NCBI RefSeq assembly: GCF_030182585.1
Contig: NZ_JARXOW010000001.1
Span: forward strand, 310,001-374,000
Direction of reading: 5' to 3'
DNA length: 64,000 nt
Source: Pedobacter faecalis
GTDB taxonomy: Bacteria > Bacteroidota > Bacteroidia > Sphingobacteriales > Sphingobacteriaceae
Shown here: positions 25,701 through 34,465 of the stretch, piece by piece
Layout of the letters: each line of letters opens with the position of its first letter
Numbering within the stretch: position 1 is the first letter of the stretch
Made by a program: the position numbers and the translations under genes
The notes under the pieces: generated by a model
Told to the model about the DNA's origin: nothing
The model's input: only the letters and a program-made list of their open reading frames with translations
Databases searched by the model: none

Positions 25701-26143
25701 CGTATAAACGTCTGAGCCTGTATTTCTTTTTTCAGTTCCAGCATAAGCAGCAAGAGAACTATCTAAGCAGCGTCTACTCAACAACATCGCCGGGATCTTT
25801 AGCGAATCAGCCTGTTGAGGTATTAGACCATTGGAGAAAACCGGGGGACATTTCTTCTATCCAAAAGCTAACGACCGGCTTCAGCTTTTTCGGGTATAAC
25901 TTCATCAGTTCATCAGGTGCGTATAGCGATGGCTCGTACGCCAGGTTGAGGACAGCAGCGCTGTCTTACATGCTGCCCTCCGGATTTTGTGAGAGACTGG
26001 GTATCTCAGACGCCAAGGTGTATGTTAACGGACAGAACCTCTTTCTTATAACAAATTATAAAGTTGGTGATCCTGAACTGGGCAAGTTGTTCAGTTTCCC
26101 TATCCAGCGGACAATAAATTTTGGTCTTACAATTAATTTATAG
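22760..26143 (+). CDS. SusC/RagA-family TonB-dependent outer-membrane transporter with STN domain
   Basis: The 1127-residue protein has a long signal peptide ending near residue 43 (CLMQVSASGLAQ), an STN signalling domain at about 45-120 (VPLSTVLTEIRKQSGYDLY), a carboxypeptidase-regulatory-like beta domain at about 132-205 (VTGRVVNSDGEGILGVTVSIKG), a plug domain at about 210-380 (LQGLVPGLNI, FIIDGVPV, VLKDVSSTAIYG) and a 22-strand barrel that ends in the usual aromatic-rich strand (TINFGLTINL). It imports a ligand through the outer membrane with its SusD partner. The STN domain ties it to the upstream FecR/ECF pair. The substrate cannot be read from sequence. Confidence 0.95.
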   Translation: MYQIIKEIGMPERLYHKLWRIMRLTTVLLIACLMQVSASGLAQRITLNQRNVPLSTVLTEIRKQSGYDLYSDGKTLPKNHRVTVVLSNASVEEALNAALKGLNVVYKIEGNTIAVLQRPSPSILDRVIAKFQSIHVTGRVVNSDGEGILGVTVSIKGKNYSIIAGYDGNFMLDADEKDVLVLSYVGYKTKEVPVKEKMGNIVLEALVSPLDEVHVIGYGTERRRVSIGAVNTVSAKDIENQPVMNPLQALQGLVPGLNINSTSGAPGAAVRVQVRGQNSLSQNSNTTLKPYDQPLFIIDGVPVAAQNTNINSLASLGGYDGTINGVGGFSPINSLNPADIESITVLKDVSSTAIYGTQGANGVILITTKKGRAGKTRVQASFNSGLNTATRKIKLLNTEQYLAYRREALANDGIDLSTADPLSYPDLLLFDQQKNTDWFEKYLGGTSHNNDGHVSVSGGADRMNFLISTGYTKAEYNIPGDFDDKRLTLHSNLNYKSSDDRFSVGFGFDFSHEKNNTAASANILNTIMAPPNFPDLVDASGNPVWNYKGYNTGSFAQYAANLMQPSALSVHNMNTSLSLGYQIIPDLKFNVNLGYNRLMSAEDQRRPASTINPSNFPASKATFTDNTFETINVEPQLNYQRNLGRGVFTGLLGATYKQNDIERIQLEGTNYANEALLGSIAQAGTILGTDSYDPYKYIGVFARLGYVYDQRYIVQVSGRRDGSSNFGPGRQFGNFGSVGLGWIFSEEQFFKGPLQFLSYGKLSASYGTVGTDSTLPYGYQQSFSGNTQPNFQGIKPLFVENLYNPDYGWDTKKSWNLGLDLGFFKDKVLLNANYYRDRIGNQLVNYTLPSQTGFGSVLANFPAEVENKGLEFNLTSKNVNGKNFSWSTNFNISANRNKLISFPGLEESSYALRYSIGESVNIVRGYKLAGVNPQTGTFEFYKADGTLTSSPAYGIPSQGGDFQTIANLDPKYIGGLGNTLSYKRLSLYFFFQFQHKQQENYLSSVYSTTSPGSLANQPVEVLDHWRKPGDISSIQKLTTGFSFFGYNFISSSGAYSDGSYARLRTAALSYMLPSGFCERLGISDAKVYVNGQNLFLITNYKVGDPELGKLFSFPIQRTINFGLTINL

Positions 26144-26146
26144 CTT

Positions 26147-27541
26147 ATGAAAGCTTTTAGTGTTATCAACAAAATATCGACGGTTGCTATCATTCTGACT
26201 GGACTAGTTGCCAGTTCGTGTAAGAAACTCATAGAAATACCGTCAAATGCAACAAATAAGGTTTCTGCTGAATTCGTGTTCACGGATAGTGCAAGTATCG
26301 TTTCCGCCGTGGCAGGGGTGTACACGAATTTTGGACTGTCTGCCTTCAGCCCGCTATTTGGAAGTGGGGCAGTCACCATATACACCGGACTGACGGGCGA
26401 CGAGCTTACCGTGGGGGCGAGTACCTATACGGGCACGGACTTTTACAATAACCAGATTACGCCAGATAATAGCACCAACAGGTCAATATGGGCTGATGCA
26501 TACAAGAACCTCTATCAGATTAATATTTGCCTAAACGGCATTGAGGGCTCTAATGCGATAAGTTCGAAGTTGAAAAATCAGCTGATCGGCGAGTTGAAGG
26601 TGGACAGGGCACTTTACTATTATTATATGGTTAACCTTTGGGGACCGGTTCCGCTTATCACTTCCACGGATTATAAGGAAACTCAGCGTATGCCGCGGTC
26701 TTCAGTAGAAGATGTTTTTAAGCTGATTATGTCAGACCTGACCGACGCACAGCAGAGATTGACGGCTGAGTATCCTTCTGCTGGTCGGATACGACCAAAT
26801 TTGCATGTGGCGCAGGCGTTATTAGCCAAGGTGTACCTCTACCTCGGTCAGTATCAGAATGCGATTGATGCGTCCAGCAAAGTGATTTCTTCGCCACTAT
26901 ATAGCCTAACAGCGCTAAACAATGTGTTTTTAAGCGGGAGCGAAGAGGCCATTTGGCAATTACCTGCCAATGGCGTCTACTACCAAACGGTAGAGGCGTC
27001 TACGTTTATACCGTATAGCCCAACCGCCCAGCCAAATTATGTGCTTTCTCCGCAGTTACTCGCCGCTTTTGAAAGTGGTGATCCGCGCGTAGCGATCTGG
27101 ACTGGTGTAAACACGGTAGGCAGCGCTACCTATTATTATCCACGTAAATATAAGAATACCAGTGCTGGTCAGACCCCTGCAGAGGATTACATGATTTTTA
27201 GGCTCGCCGACATTTATTTAGTCCGCGCCGAAGCCTATGCGCAACTGGATAAGTTGCCCGAAGCGCTGGCTGACTTAAATAAAATCAGGGATAGGGCGCA
27301 GGACCGCGTTGATATCAGTACAGATTCGAAGGCAACGGCGCTAAGCGCTATTCTTCATGAACGGCAGGTCGAGCTCTTTTGCGAATGGGGAAACAGATGG
27401 ATCGACCTGAAACGTACAAAAATGATAGATGCGGTTCTCGATCCGGTAAAACCATTCTGGAAGAGCAGCGCCGCAGTGTTTCCTGTTCCGCTAGCAGAGC
27501 GGCAGGCCAATCCGGCTTTAGACCAAAACGACGACTATTAA
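26147..27541 (+). CDS. SusD/RagB-family surface lipoprotein
   Basis: This encodes 464 residues, 3 bases after susC. The signal peptide ends in a lipobox (LVASSCKKL). The TPR-rich SusD fold is indicated by KNLYQINICLNGIEG, LKVDRALYYYYMVNLWGPVPLI, VAQALLAKVYLYLGQY and the conserved C-terminal IFRLADIYLVRAEAYAQL and LHERQVELFCEWGNRWIDL. SusD lids the SusC pore and binds the ligand on the cell surface. Confidence 0.95.
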   Translation: MKAFSVINKISTVAIILTGLVASSCKKLIEIPSNATNKVSAEFVFTDSASIVSAVAGVYTNFGLSAFSPLFGSGAVTIYTGLTGDELTVGASTYTGTDFYNNQITPDNSTNRSIWADAYKNLYQINICLNGIEGSNAISSKLKNQLIGELKVDRALYYYYMVNLWGPVPLITSTDYKETQRMPRSSVEDVFKLIMSDLTDAQQRLTAEYPSAGRIRPNLHVAQALLAKVYLYLGQYQNAIDASSKVISSPLYSLTALNNVFLSGSEEAIWQLPANGVYYQTVEASTFIPYSPTAQPNYVLSPQLLAAFESGDPRVAIWTGVNTVGSATYYYPRKYKNTSAGQTPAEDYMIFRLADIYLVRAEAYAQLDKLPEALADLNKIRDRAQDRVDISTDSKATALSAILHERQVELFCEWGNRWIDLKRTKMIDAVLDPVKPFWKSSAAVFPVPLAERQANPALDQNDDY

Positions 27542-27565
27542 TATTTGACAAAACTTATAAAGAAC

Positions 27566-29728
27566 ATGAATATAACTAAAATTGGGATTTCCTTGTGTGC
27601 ATTAGCTTTACCGCTATTCGCTGCCGCACAAGGTCGGCAGTATGTGGTAGAGGGCAAGATCGGTAAACTAAATCCCCCTGCCAAGGCTTATTTGTTCCTG
27701 GCAAATGGAATTGATTCTACGGTAATAACCAAGGGGTCCTTTAAATTTACCGGCAACGTTGATGGTGCAATGCCTGCGCATATCATTATCAACAAAAAAG
27801 GTACGGGCTTACAATCTAATCAGATTGGAGGTAGCCCCTTTACGTTTAACTTTTATATAGAACCGGGGAAGATATCCATCACCAGTCCGGATTCGCTACC
27901 AAACGCTAAACTTACTGGTGGACCCTTAAATATGGACTATGTCAGGTTGAAGGCGCAATTGAGACCGACGGACAAAGCCTTGGGTGATCTTGTTGATAAG
28001 CTATTGAATGCGACACCGGAAACCAGGAACTCAAAAGCGTTCAATGACAATTTCCAGCAAGAAAGTTCTGCTATCGGCCTTCGGCAAAAGAAGATATGGC
28101 TGGATTTTATAAAAAACAATCCCAATTCATTGATGAGTTTAATGGTACTAAAGTCCTATTCGGGCGTTAGCTCCCGTTTGTTATACAATTCGATACCGGG
28201 CAGCCCTGCACTCGAGGAGGTGGACTCACTGTACCATACACTCGGTGAGCAGGTACGCCTGAATCCGCTGGGGAAAGATTTCGGCGATGTATTAGCGAGG
28301 CAGAAGTACATGAAAATAGGTGCTATTGCACCGGACTTTTCTCAGACTGATGCTAATGGCAAGCTGGTTTCCCTAAAGGATTTTAAAGGCAAATATCTTT
28401 TGATAGATTTTTGGGCGAGCTGGTGCGGGCCGTGCCGGGCAGAAAATCCTACAGTAGTTAAAGCCTATCATAAATATAAAGCTAAGGGTTTTGATGTGTT
28501 GGGTGTATCGCTGGATTTTGCGAACGGCAGAGAAGCATGGCTCAAAGCTATTGAAGACGATCAGTTGACCTGGACGCAAGTCACGGATTTAAAAGGCTGG
28601 CAGAACAAAGTTGCGGATTTGTACATGGTTAGAGCAGTTCCTCAAAATTACTTATTGGATCCGGACGGAAGGATTATTGGAATTAACCTGAGAGGGGAGG
28701 CCCTGGAGAACAAATTACAAGAAGTTCTGGGGGCGGTTTCATCTGTCGACCTTGATGCTGATACATTCGAATACGTCGTAAAGGGAAAGTTGCCAAAAAG
28801 CTCGATACCTAAGCGTGCTTTTTATGTGTATACACATGTTGATGGCACTATAGCTACCGACTCTACAGATGTTAAAGACGGTGTGTTTTCGTTTAAAGCG
28901 TCTACCAATAAAAAGGAAAGTTTAGGATTTGTGAGAGTCTCCGATCTGGTGAAAGGTAAATCTTCCACAAGCGGAAAGTTTATCCAGTTTTATACGGATT
29001 CTACGACCATTACCTTGACCAGCGCCGGTACTATTGATCAGGCAAAAATTGCCGGAGGAGAGCTAAACAGGGATGAGCAAGCACTCGCAGAACTCGTTAA
29101 AAAAGAGCCAGAAGCAGGCCATTTGAAGTTCCTCCAGTCGCACCCGAACTCCCTGATCAGTATAAATGCGCTTCAGAAATTGCGGGAAAGTTCACCTGAC
29201 ATCGATGTTGAATCTCATTTTAACTCCCTATCTGCCCGTGTGCGCGCATCGGAAAAAGGCAAAGCTTATGCCGCTAAGATATCGGAGTGGAAAAAGGTGA
29301 TGATTGGCGCTTATGCTCCGCAGTTTACCGCAGCTGACACCGCAGGCAAGCCAGTGTCTTTAAAAGAATTTAAAGGAAAATATGTACTGCTGGATTTTTG
29401 GGCAAGCTGGTGTCCTCCTTGTCGTGAGGAAAGTCCGTTTTTAAGAGCTGCGTTGAACAAATATGGTAAAGATAATTTTATCATATTGGGTATTTCATTA
29501 GATAATCCCAGAACCGGTAAGGAAGGCTGGATAAAAGCGATAAAAGATGACAAGCTCACCTGGCCACAGGTATCAGATTTAAAATACGAGAATGAGGTAG
29601 CCAAGTTGTATTCGGTAACTTCCATACCACAAAACTTCCTGCTGGATCCGGATGGAAGGATTATCGCCACAAATCTTAGGGGGGAGGGGGTTGACCGGAA
29701 ACTCGGGGAACTTTTGAAGCCTTTATAA
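27566..29728 (+). CDS. Secreted protein with two tandem DUF4369-TlpA redoxin units
   Basis: The gene encodes 720 residues from the ATG at 27566, with a signal peptide ending near residue 22 (LPLFAAAQG). The protein is an internal duplication. Unit one (about 25-395) has a beta-rich DUF4369-like region, a helical linker and a thioredoxin fold with WASWCGPCRAE. Unit two (about 405-720) repeats the plan with WASWCPPCREE. Both end with the same signature, FLLDPDGRII (YLLDPDGRII in unit one) then NLRGE. Most family members have one unit. It follows SusD by 24 bases and is likely in the same transcript, suggesting redox handling of an imported or digested substrate. Confidence 0.9.
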   Translation: MNITKIGISLCALALPLFAAAQGRQYVVEGKIGKLNPPAKAYLFLANGIDSTVITKGSFKFTGNVDGAMPAHIIINKKGTGLQSNQIGGSPFTFNFYIEPGKISITSPDSLPNAKLTGGPLNMDYVRLKAQLRPTDKALGDLVDKLLNATPETRNSKAFNDNFQQESSAIGLRQKKIWLDFIKNNPNSLMSLMVLKSYSGVSSRLLYNSIPGSPALEEVDSLYHTLGEQVRLNPLGKDFGDVLARQKYMKIGAIAPDFSQTDANGKLVSLKDFKGKYLLIDFWASWCGPCRAENPTVVKAYHKYKAKGFDVLGVSLDFANGREAWLKAIEDDQLTWTQVTDLKGWQNKVADLYMVRAVPQNYLLDPDGRIIGINLRGEALENKLQEVLGAVSSVDLDADTFEYVVKGKLPKSSIPKRAFYVYTHVDGTIATDSTDVKDGVFSFKASTNKKESLGFVRVSDLVKGKSSTSGKFIQFYTDSTTITLTSAGTIDQAKIAGGELNRDEQALAELVKKEPEAGHLKFLQSHPNSLISINALQKLRESSPDIDVESHFNSLSARVRASEKGKAYAAKISEWKKVMIGAYAPQFTAADTAGKPVSLKEFKGKYVLLDFWASWCPPCREESPFLRAALNKYGKDNFIILGISLDNPRTGKEGWIKAIKDDKLTWPQVSDLKYENEVAKLYSVTSIPQNFLLDPDGRIIATNLRGEGVDRKLGELLKPL

Positions 29729-29741
29729 CGTAATTCTTTTT

Positions 29742-29790
29742 CCTGCTATAGCTTGTTATTTAACTCTATTTAATAACAGGCTTTAGCAGG
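29742..29790. terminator. Long hairpin between convergent genes
   Basis: Arms 29742-29760 and 29772-29790 pair over 19 bases with two imperfect positions around an 11-base loop. It lies between the redoxin and serine hydrolase stop codons. No strong T-tract follows on either strand, so it may act as a bidirectional terminator or 3'-end stabiliser. Confidence 0.5.
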
Positions 29791-29804
29791 ATTGCAGGAA
29801 TGGC

Positions 29805-31247
29805 CTAATTGGTCTTCAACACCTTGCGGAAAACGATGTTCCTCACGCGTGGAGTGGTGAAACTTATTGCGGAAATGTTGCCGAGGTCATCCCTCAGTAT
29901 TTGTAGCGTCACTTTAGAATCCTGAATTCGGAAATTGCCGTCAGAGCTGGTTGCCAATTTAAATACTTCATTTGATTTCCGATGGATTTCCAATTGACCA
30001 TTATTGAGCTTAATGTCAAGTTCTGCCTGTACTTCGTCTGAATAATAATGACCCGTGACGGATTCCAGCGGAATCGGATCGATGGCATTTGGAACTGCGA
30101 CCACCTCAGGCATTTTCAACGGTTTTTGTGGCGGTTCCTGCCTCGCTTCTAACTTGACTTCCGAAGTTTTTTCCGGTAATAGCAGTTGCCTCAATTCATT
30201 TAGGCCGTCGGGCTTACCGTCAAAGGCCGAAGTGTTGGCCAGCCATGCAATGGAAAGCCCGGTTTCCGGATAATATTCCAGGGAACTGCGGTAAGCGGCC
30301 GTGGCGCCATCGTGGATGTATACTTTCCAGTTCCTGATCTGAACGATACGCAGACCTGCAGCGTAATCATTCGTTTGTCCATCATTCAATGGCGACCGCG
30401 AAATCTGCTTTTGCAGCAGCCCCGGTTTGCCCAGTCTATCACCGGTATAGTACTTGTTCCATTTTAACAGATCTTCGGCTGTTGTAAGCAAACCGCCGCT
30501 GCCATACACTTCTTCGTTAGGCATGTCAGGTAGAAAGCTGCTCTGATCTGGGGCATAGGCGATGCTTCTATTGCCGATGATCTCATTTGCATTCGTCCGC
30601 CAGCGCGTGTGCGACAGTCCGGCTGGTTTGAAGATAAAACGGCGTGTGAATTTTTGCAGGGTTTCTCCGCTCACGCGTTCGGCGATGATGGCAAGCAGCA
30701 CGTAATTGGTATTGCTGTACATAAATTCCGCTCCGGGCGAGTGGTTCAGGCTCTGGCGGGAGAGCAAATCAAGTATGTCCTGATTCCTGTAAATTTTGCT
30801 GCCCCTTGGCGCATCGGAAGGTGATAGAAGCGCCCAGCAGTCCTTAAGACCACTGGTGTGTTGCATCATTTGCCTCAAGGTAAGCTTCGAAGGATAGAGC
30901 GGTAGTTCGGGCAGGTATTTGTGTACGTCTTCATCCAGGGATAACTTCCCCTGCTGCTCCAGCAGGAGTATGGAGGCCGCCGTGAATTGTTTGGACACGG
31001 ATCCGGCTTCAATCAATGTCTGCGGGGACATTGCTTTTTGGTTTTCAAGATCTGCCATACCGAAAGCTTTCGAGTAAAGGAGCTGTCCGTTTCGGCTGAT
31101 TGCGATTTGACAACCTGGGCGATCTTTTTTGTAAATGTCGAAAATCTGATCAATCCGCTTCGCGGTATCCTGCCAGTCCTGAGCCTGGGTGCTTAAACGT
31201 ACCTGGCAAAGCAGTAATAAGATCAGTAAGATGTTCTTCATCTTCAT
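29805..31247 (-). CDS. Secreted serine hydrolase, beta-lactamase/PBP class C family
   Basis: This 480-residue protein has a signal peptide (MKMKNILLILLLLCQV to about residue 22). The catalytic SVSK lies near residue 85 (AGSVSKQFTAAS), the tyrosine motif YSN near 175 (FMYSNTNYVLL), and a histidine/glycine motif HDGA near 315. The last 100 residues form a separate beta domain often found in this family. It is convergent with the SusCD-redoxin unit and therefore has its own promoter. The substrate may be a D-amino-acid peptide or an ester; nothing in the sequence decides. Confidence 0.88.
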   Translation of the reverse strand: MKMKNILLILLLLCQVRLSTQAQDWQDTAKRIDQIFDIYKKDRPGCQIAISRNGQLLYSKAFGMADLENQKAMSPQTLIEAGSVSKQFTAASILLLEQQGKLSLDEDVHKYLPELPLYPSKLTLRQMMQHTSGLKDCWALLSPSDAPRGSKIYRNQDILDLLSRQSLNHSPGAEFMYSNTNYVLLAIIAERVSGETLQKFTRRFIFKPAGLSHTRWRTNANEIIGNRSIAYAPDQSSFLPDMPNEEVYGSGGLLTTAEDLLKWNKYYTGDRLGKPGLLQKQISRSPLNDGQTNDYAAGLRIVQIRNWKVYIHDGATAAYRSSLEYYPETGLSIAWLANTSAFDGKPDGLNELRQLLLPEKTSEVKLEARQEPPQKPLKMPEVVAVPNAIDPIPLESVTGHYYSDEVQAELDIKLNNGQLEIHRKSNEVFKLATSSDGNFRIQDSKVTLQILRDDLGNISAISFTTPRVRNIVFRKVLKTN

Positions 31248-31298
31248 GGGTTTCTTTTATCAATAGGCTAAGTTACTCAGAAAACGCATGTTTATGAG

Positions 31299-32219
31299 TT
31301 AAAGCTTCATCTTTAAACCGATGGAAGCATATGGAGAAACAGAAAAATGATAGTCATTGTCTCCTGCAAATACACCTTTCAAAGTTCTGTCGCTGTATGA
31401 CGCAGGACGAAATAGGTTAAGTCCCGCCATACCCGTTAAGGATGGCCCTTTTTTACCAAGCTTTACTTCGGGGCGAAATCCCGTAACAATGTATTGATGA
31501 GAGAATATAACGTCTTTACCATCCTTTTCCAATAGGGCTACCTGTCCGTTCATTTCAAGCGCATATGATAATTTGAATCTTTCGTTGACAGCATAACCTA
31601 TGGACACATCCAAGCCATCACCCAATTCAATATTCACATCGTATTTTCCCTCACGCCTCCAATTGACGTAAACGGCCGGAAATACCATCGGATATCCCAG
31701 AGAACTGTTTATAGCGACACCTCCTCCGATATCAAGATTGGGATTCAGATGACGGATAAAAACAATGCCCCCGCTGCCAAGCACATTTTTGAAACTGATT
31801 TCGGTAAAATCGGTGGACTGCGTAAATATCCCCATTCCGACACTTGCCCTCATGGACCATTTGTCGTTTAAAGGACGTAAATGATAAACGCCAAACTGTA
31901 AGTTCATGATTTCGGAGACCATATGTTCCGAAAAGTTTTGGTTATGCAAGGAGACGTATGCCCCTCCAAAACCAATTCCCCAAGCGGTAGGACGGTTATG
32001 CTCATTTGACTTCATGGACAAGGGCATATTGAAAGTTCCCTGATAAACCATGGCCGAGCCTTTAGCATCACCTATTTTTTCTCTTGGTTTTTCGCCGGGA
32101 GGCAAATAGTAGTAGCCCGAATTTCCGATGTACTCTGTCTTGAAGGATACTTGCTGTGCTTTTGCCTCCAGACATAAAAGCATAACCCATGTTGCAGAGA
32201 GTAATGATATTGTCTTCAC
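31299..32219 (-). CDS. DUF6268-like outer-membrane beta-barrel protein
   Basis: The product is 306 residues with a signal peptide ending near residue 21 (LCLEAKAQ). The rest alternates hydrophobic and polar residues in short strands and ends in a barrel-closing pattern (SPYASIGLKMKL). The general plan fits DUF6268 outer-membrane proteins, which are often encoded beside LytTR regulators. It lies 140 bases downstream of the response-regulator gene on the same strand, so it is a probable target or partner of that two-component system. Confidence 0.7.
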   Translation of the reverse strand: MKTISLLSATWVMLLCLEAKAQQVSFKTEYIGNSGYYYLPPGEKPREKIGDAKGSAMVYQGTFNMPLSMKSNEHNRPTAWGIGFGGAYVSLHNQNFSEHMVSEIMNLQFGVYHLRPLNDKWSMRASVGMGIFTQSTDFTEISFKNVLGSGGIVFIRHLNPNLDIGGGVAINSSLGYPMVFPAVYVNWRREGKYDVNIELGDGLDVSIGYAVNERFKLSYALEMNGQVALLEKDGKDVIFSHQYIVTGFRPEVKLGKKGPSLTGMAGLNLFRPASYSDRTLKGVFAGDNDYHFSVSPYASIGLKMKL

Positions 32220-32359
32220 GATTTTAAAATGTATTTATACTTATTTATTTCTTTGGGCAAAAGAACGGCGAACGCTGCGATCAAGAAATCTCTAAGCGAT
32301 AGACTTTAGATTTTGCTAAATGAAGTGCAATATAAAGGAGATGGATTTTCTGTATCAAG

Positions 32360-33115
32360 CTATTGTAGGATACCGTCCATCCATTTGAGAAAGTCTGGTA
32401 CTCGCATCCGACTAACCAAGACCTCATGTGGGCATTCCGGCGAAAAGGAAAGTTTAAGACGGCTGTTAAAGTATTTTGCAACATTTTCAATGGCTTTGAC
32501 ATTCCCGATGCAATTACGCGACACCCGGAAAAACAATCGGCCATCAAGCTGTTGATCCAATTGATCTAAAGTATAATTAATGATATACCGCCTGTCGTTG
32601 AACGTGTGGAGGAAGATGACCCCGTCTTCACTGTAAAAATGGGCAATATCCTTGGTTTCAATATAATGATAGTTTTCACCTTTGGATATCAGGAAACGGT
32701 TTTTGGTCTTGAGCGATAGTAGTTGCTCAAAGTTCTTCGGATCGCTTTTATAAGATCGGCTATAGAATATATGCTCAAATTTGTTTAGCGCTGTTTCCAG
32801 TTCACTTTCATCAAATGGTTTTAGGAGGTAATCGATACTGTTCAGTTTAAACGCCGCAATAGCATGTTCATCGTAAGCTGTTGTAAATATAACAGGTGTT
32901 GTAACATCTACATGGCTAAATATTTCGAAGCAGTTGCCATCTGCAAGACGGATATCCATAAGAATAAGATCGACAACAGATTCTTTCAGAAAACCAATGG
33001 TATCTATGACCGTTTTCGTTTGCATTTCCAAGAGATAGTCTGGACGTAACTTCATCATCATACGTTTCAGTTCTTCGTATGCAAACCGCTCATCTTCTAC
33101 GATCAGGTATTTCAT
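32360..33115 (-). CDS. LytTR-family response regulator
   Basis: This encodes 251 residues. A receiver domain fills 1-120, with the acidic pair EDE at about 7-9, the phosphoacceptor Asp in LILMDIRLADG near residue 55, the TTAYDEHA segment and the lysine in DYLLKPFD. A LytTR DNA-binding domain covers about 145-250 (FYSEDGVIFLHTFNDRRYIINYTLDQL and FFRVSRNCIGNVKAI). The gene overlaps the upstream histidine kinase by 4 bases (ATGA), so the pair is co-translated. Targets may include the DUF6268 gene. Confidence 0.93.
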   Translation of the reverse strand: MKYLIVEDERFAYEELKRMMMKLRPDYLLEMQTKTVIDTIGFLKESVVDLILMDIRLADGNCFEIFSHVDVTTPVIFTTAYDEHAIAAFKLNSIDYLLKPFDESELETALNKFEHIFYSRSYKSDPKNFEQLLSLKTKNRFLISKGENYHYIETKDIAHFYSEDGVIFLHTFNDRRYIINYTLDQLDQQLDGRLFFRVSRNCIGNVKAIENVAKYFNSRLKLSFSPECPHEVLVSRMRVPDFLKWMDGILQ

Positions 33116-34137
33116 GACTGTATGTAGGGGATTTTTACAATAAACAATTCCTCGGTATGATCAACCATAACTTCTTTAGCATAGATTTTATACTGCCTGG
33201 TAATGTATTTTAGCCCGATTCCACCTTTATCAGCACTGCCCGATGGCTGGATGTTGTTTTCGACTGTGATATGTTCGTAATCAATATTGATTGTGATATT
33301 TAATGTTGATTCTTCCGTTGCGATATTGTGCTTGAATGCATTTTCTATAAGCAGCTGCAGCGTTAGGGGGATAATCTTATGCTGTTTATTGGGCGATATT
33401 TTGTTTACCGTAAAAGTAAAGGAGTTCTCGAATCTCATCCGCATGAGGAATATATACGAATCCAAAGCATTCAATTCTTCCGTAATGGACACTATCGGTT
33501 GTTGCGTGAGGGACAGTACATAGCGATAGTTTTTTGAGAGAGCTTTCGTGAACTTGTTGGCATTTTCCTGATTTATATATATCAAAGATGACAATACATT
33601 AAGGGAATTAAACAGGAAATGAGGGTTTATCTGTGATCTCAATGTCTCGTGCTGAAACAGCAGAACCTCACGTTTGGCTTTTTCTGAATCGGCTATCGCT
33701 TTCTGTTCAGACTGGAAATAATGGATCAACTCAAAGACCAACAGAATAGGAATATTTGTTGACATGGCAAAAGCAAACTTAACGTGGAACGGGGGCAGTC
33801 CCTCCTGGGGAATGCGGAATACGTCATAAATCAGAAAATTAAATGCCCATAGTAATATCAGGCATATCAAGGTTATCCCCATAATATCTGCCATAATTCG
33901 CAAGAATATATTCTTTGAATAAGGTAGGTTTTTATTTAAAAACCTTAATAAGGTGTAATCGGCTATACACATAGCAAAGATTACCACATAATGGGCTGAT
34001 AGCTGTATATGAAAATTTCGCCATAAATCTTCTTTCATTAAAACAATGGTAAAAAGCATTTGACAAAGGGCATATACCAGTGTCGAAAAAAAGAAGATTG
34101 TGAGTCTCTTTATATTAATGTTTTTTATTCGAATCAT
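33112..34137 (-). CDS. LytS-type membrane sensor histidine kinase
   Basis: The gene encodes 341 residues from the ATG at 34137. Four membrane segments lie in residues about 10-150. The kinase core (PF06580 type) follows: the phosphoacceptor region LRSQINPHFLFNSLN near residue 175 and the N-box-like LQLLIENAFKHN near 258, then GIGLKYITRQY as the G-box. No large sensory domain is present, so it probably senses through its membrane helices. It pairs with the LytTR regulator, which overlaps it by 4 bases. Confidence 0.9.
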   Translation of the reverse strand: MIRIKNINIKRLTIFFFSTLVYALCQMLFTIVLMKEDLWRNFHIQLSAHYVVIFAMCIADYTLLRFLNKNLPYSKNIFLRIMADIMGITLICLILLWAFNFLIYDVFRIPQEGLPPFHVKFAFAMSTNIPILLVFELIHYFQSEQKAIADSEKAKREVLLFQHETLRSQINPHFLFNSLNVLSSLIYINQENANKFTKALSKNYRYVLSLTQQPIVSITEELNALDSYIFLMRMRFENSFTFTVNKISPNKQHKIIPLTLQLLIENAFKHNIATEESTLNITINIDYEHITVENNIQPSGSADKGGIGLKYITRQYKIYAKEVMVDHTEELFIVKIPYIQS

Positions 34138-34328
34138 TGTCCAAAAATATATTTTAGGTATCAAGGATGTGTTTTATTTATTCCGACTTTCCGATGAACT
34201 TCATTATTTAAGGGATGAATTCAAGGTGTCGCACTGAATGGTTGGGATTTGATGGAACAAGACATCGAACTCTGAGGCTAGGTTCTGCTATTGCTTTTAT
34301 TTGTCAGATTAACAGGAAATTGGAGGGT

Positions 34329-34367
34329 AAAAAAATGGGACAAATCCATATATTCAGATTTGTCCCA
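34329..34367 (-). terminator. Rho-independent terminator of tRNA-Lys
   Basis: Arms 34336-34346 and 34357-34367 are perfectly complementary (11 bp). On the minus strand they are followed by seven T residues. It lies 6 bases downstream of the tRNA 3' end. Confidence 0.85.
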
Positions 34368-34372
34368 AGACG

Positions 34373-34445
34373 TGATCCCGCTGGGATTCGAACCCAGGAC
34401 CACTACATTAAAAGTGTAATGCTCTACCAGCTGAGCTACGGAATC
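34373..34445 (-). tRNA. tRNA-Lys (anticodon TTT)
   Basis: This 73-nt cloverleaf has acceptor GATTCCG pairing with CGGGATC (one G-U pair), the D arm GCTCAGCTGGTAGAGC, an anticodon loop CTTTTAA with anticodon TTT, and the T arm CTGGGTTCGAATCCCAG. CCA is not encoded. A TATCTTTG promoter lies 20 bases upstream, and a strong terminator follows. Its 3' 28 bases are duplicated at 18311-18338. Confidence 0.96.
34374..34401 (-). repeat. tRNA-side copy of the 28-bp direct repeat
   Basis: Identical to 18311-18338. It spans the acceptor 3' strand and T arm of tRNA-Lys and would be the tRNA-proximal att site of a 16-kb island. Confidence 0.75.
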
Positions 34446-34465
34446 ATTCCCCTTTTGAGGAGGTG

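Noticed and set aside
18407..34137. Search for an integrase or transposase inside the tRNA-bounded block
   Set aside because: No frame shows tyrosine or serine recombinase or DDE motifs, so a mobile-element gene is not claimed; only the repeat is reported.
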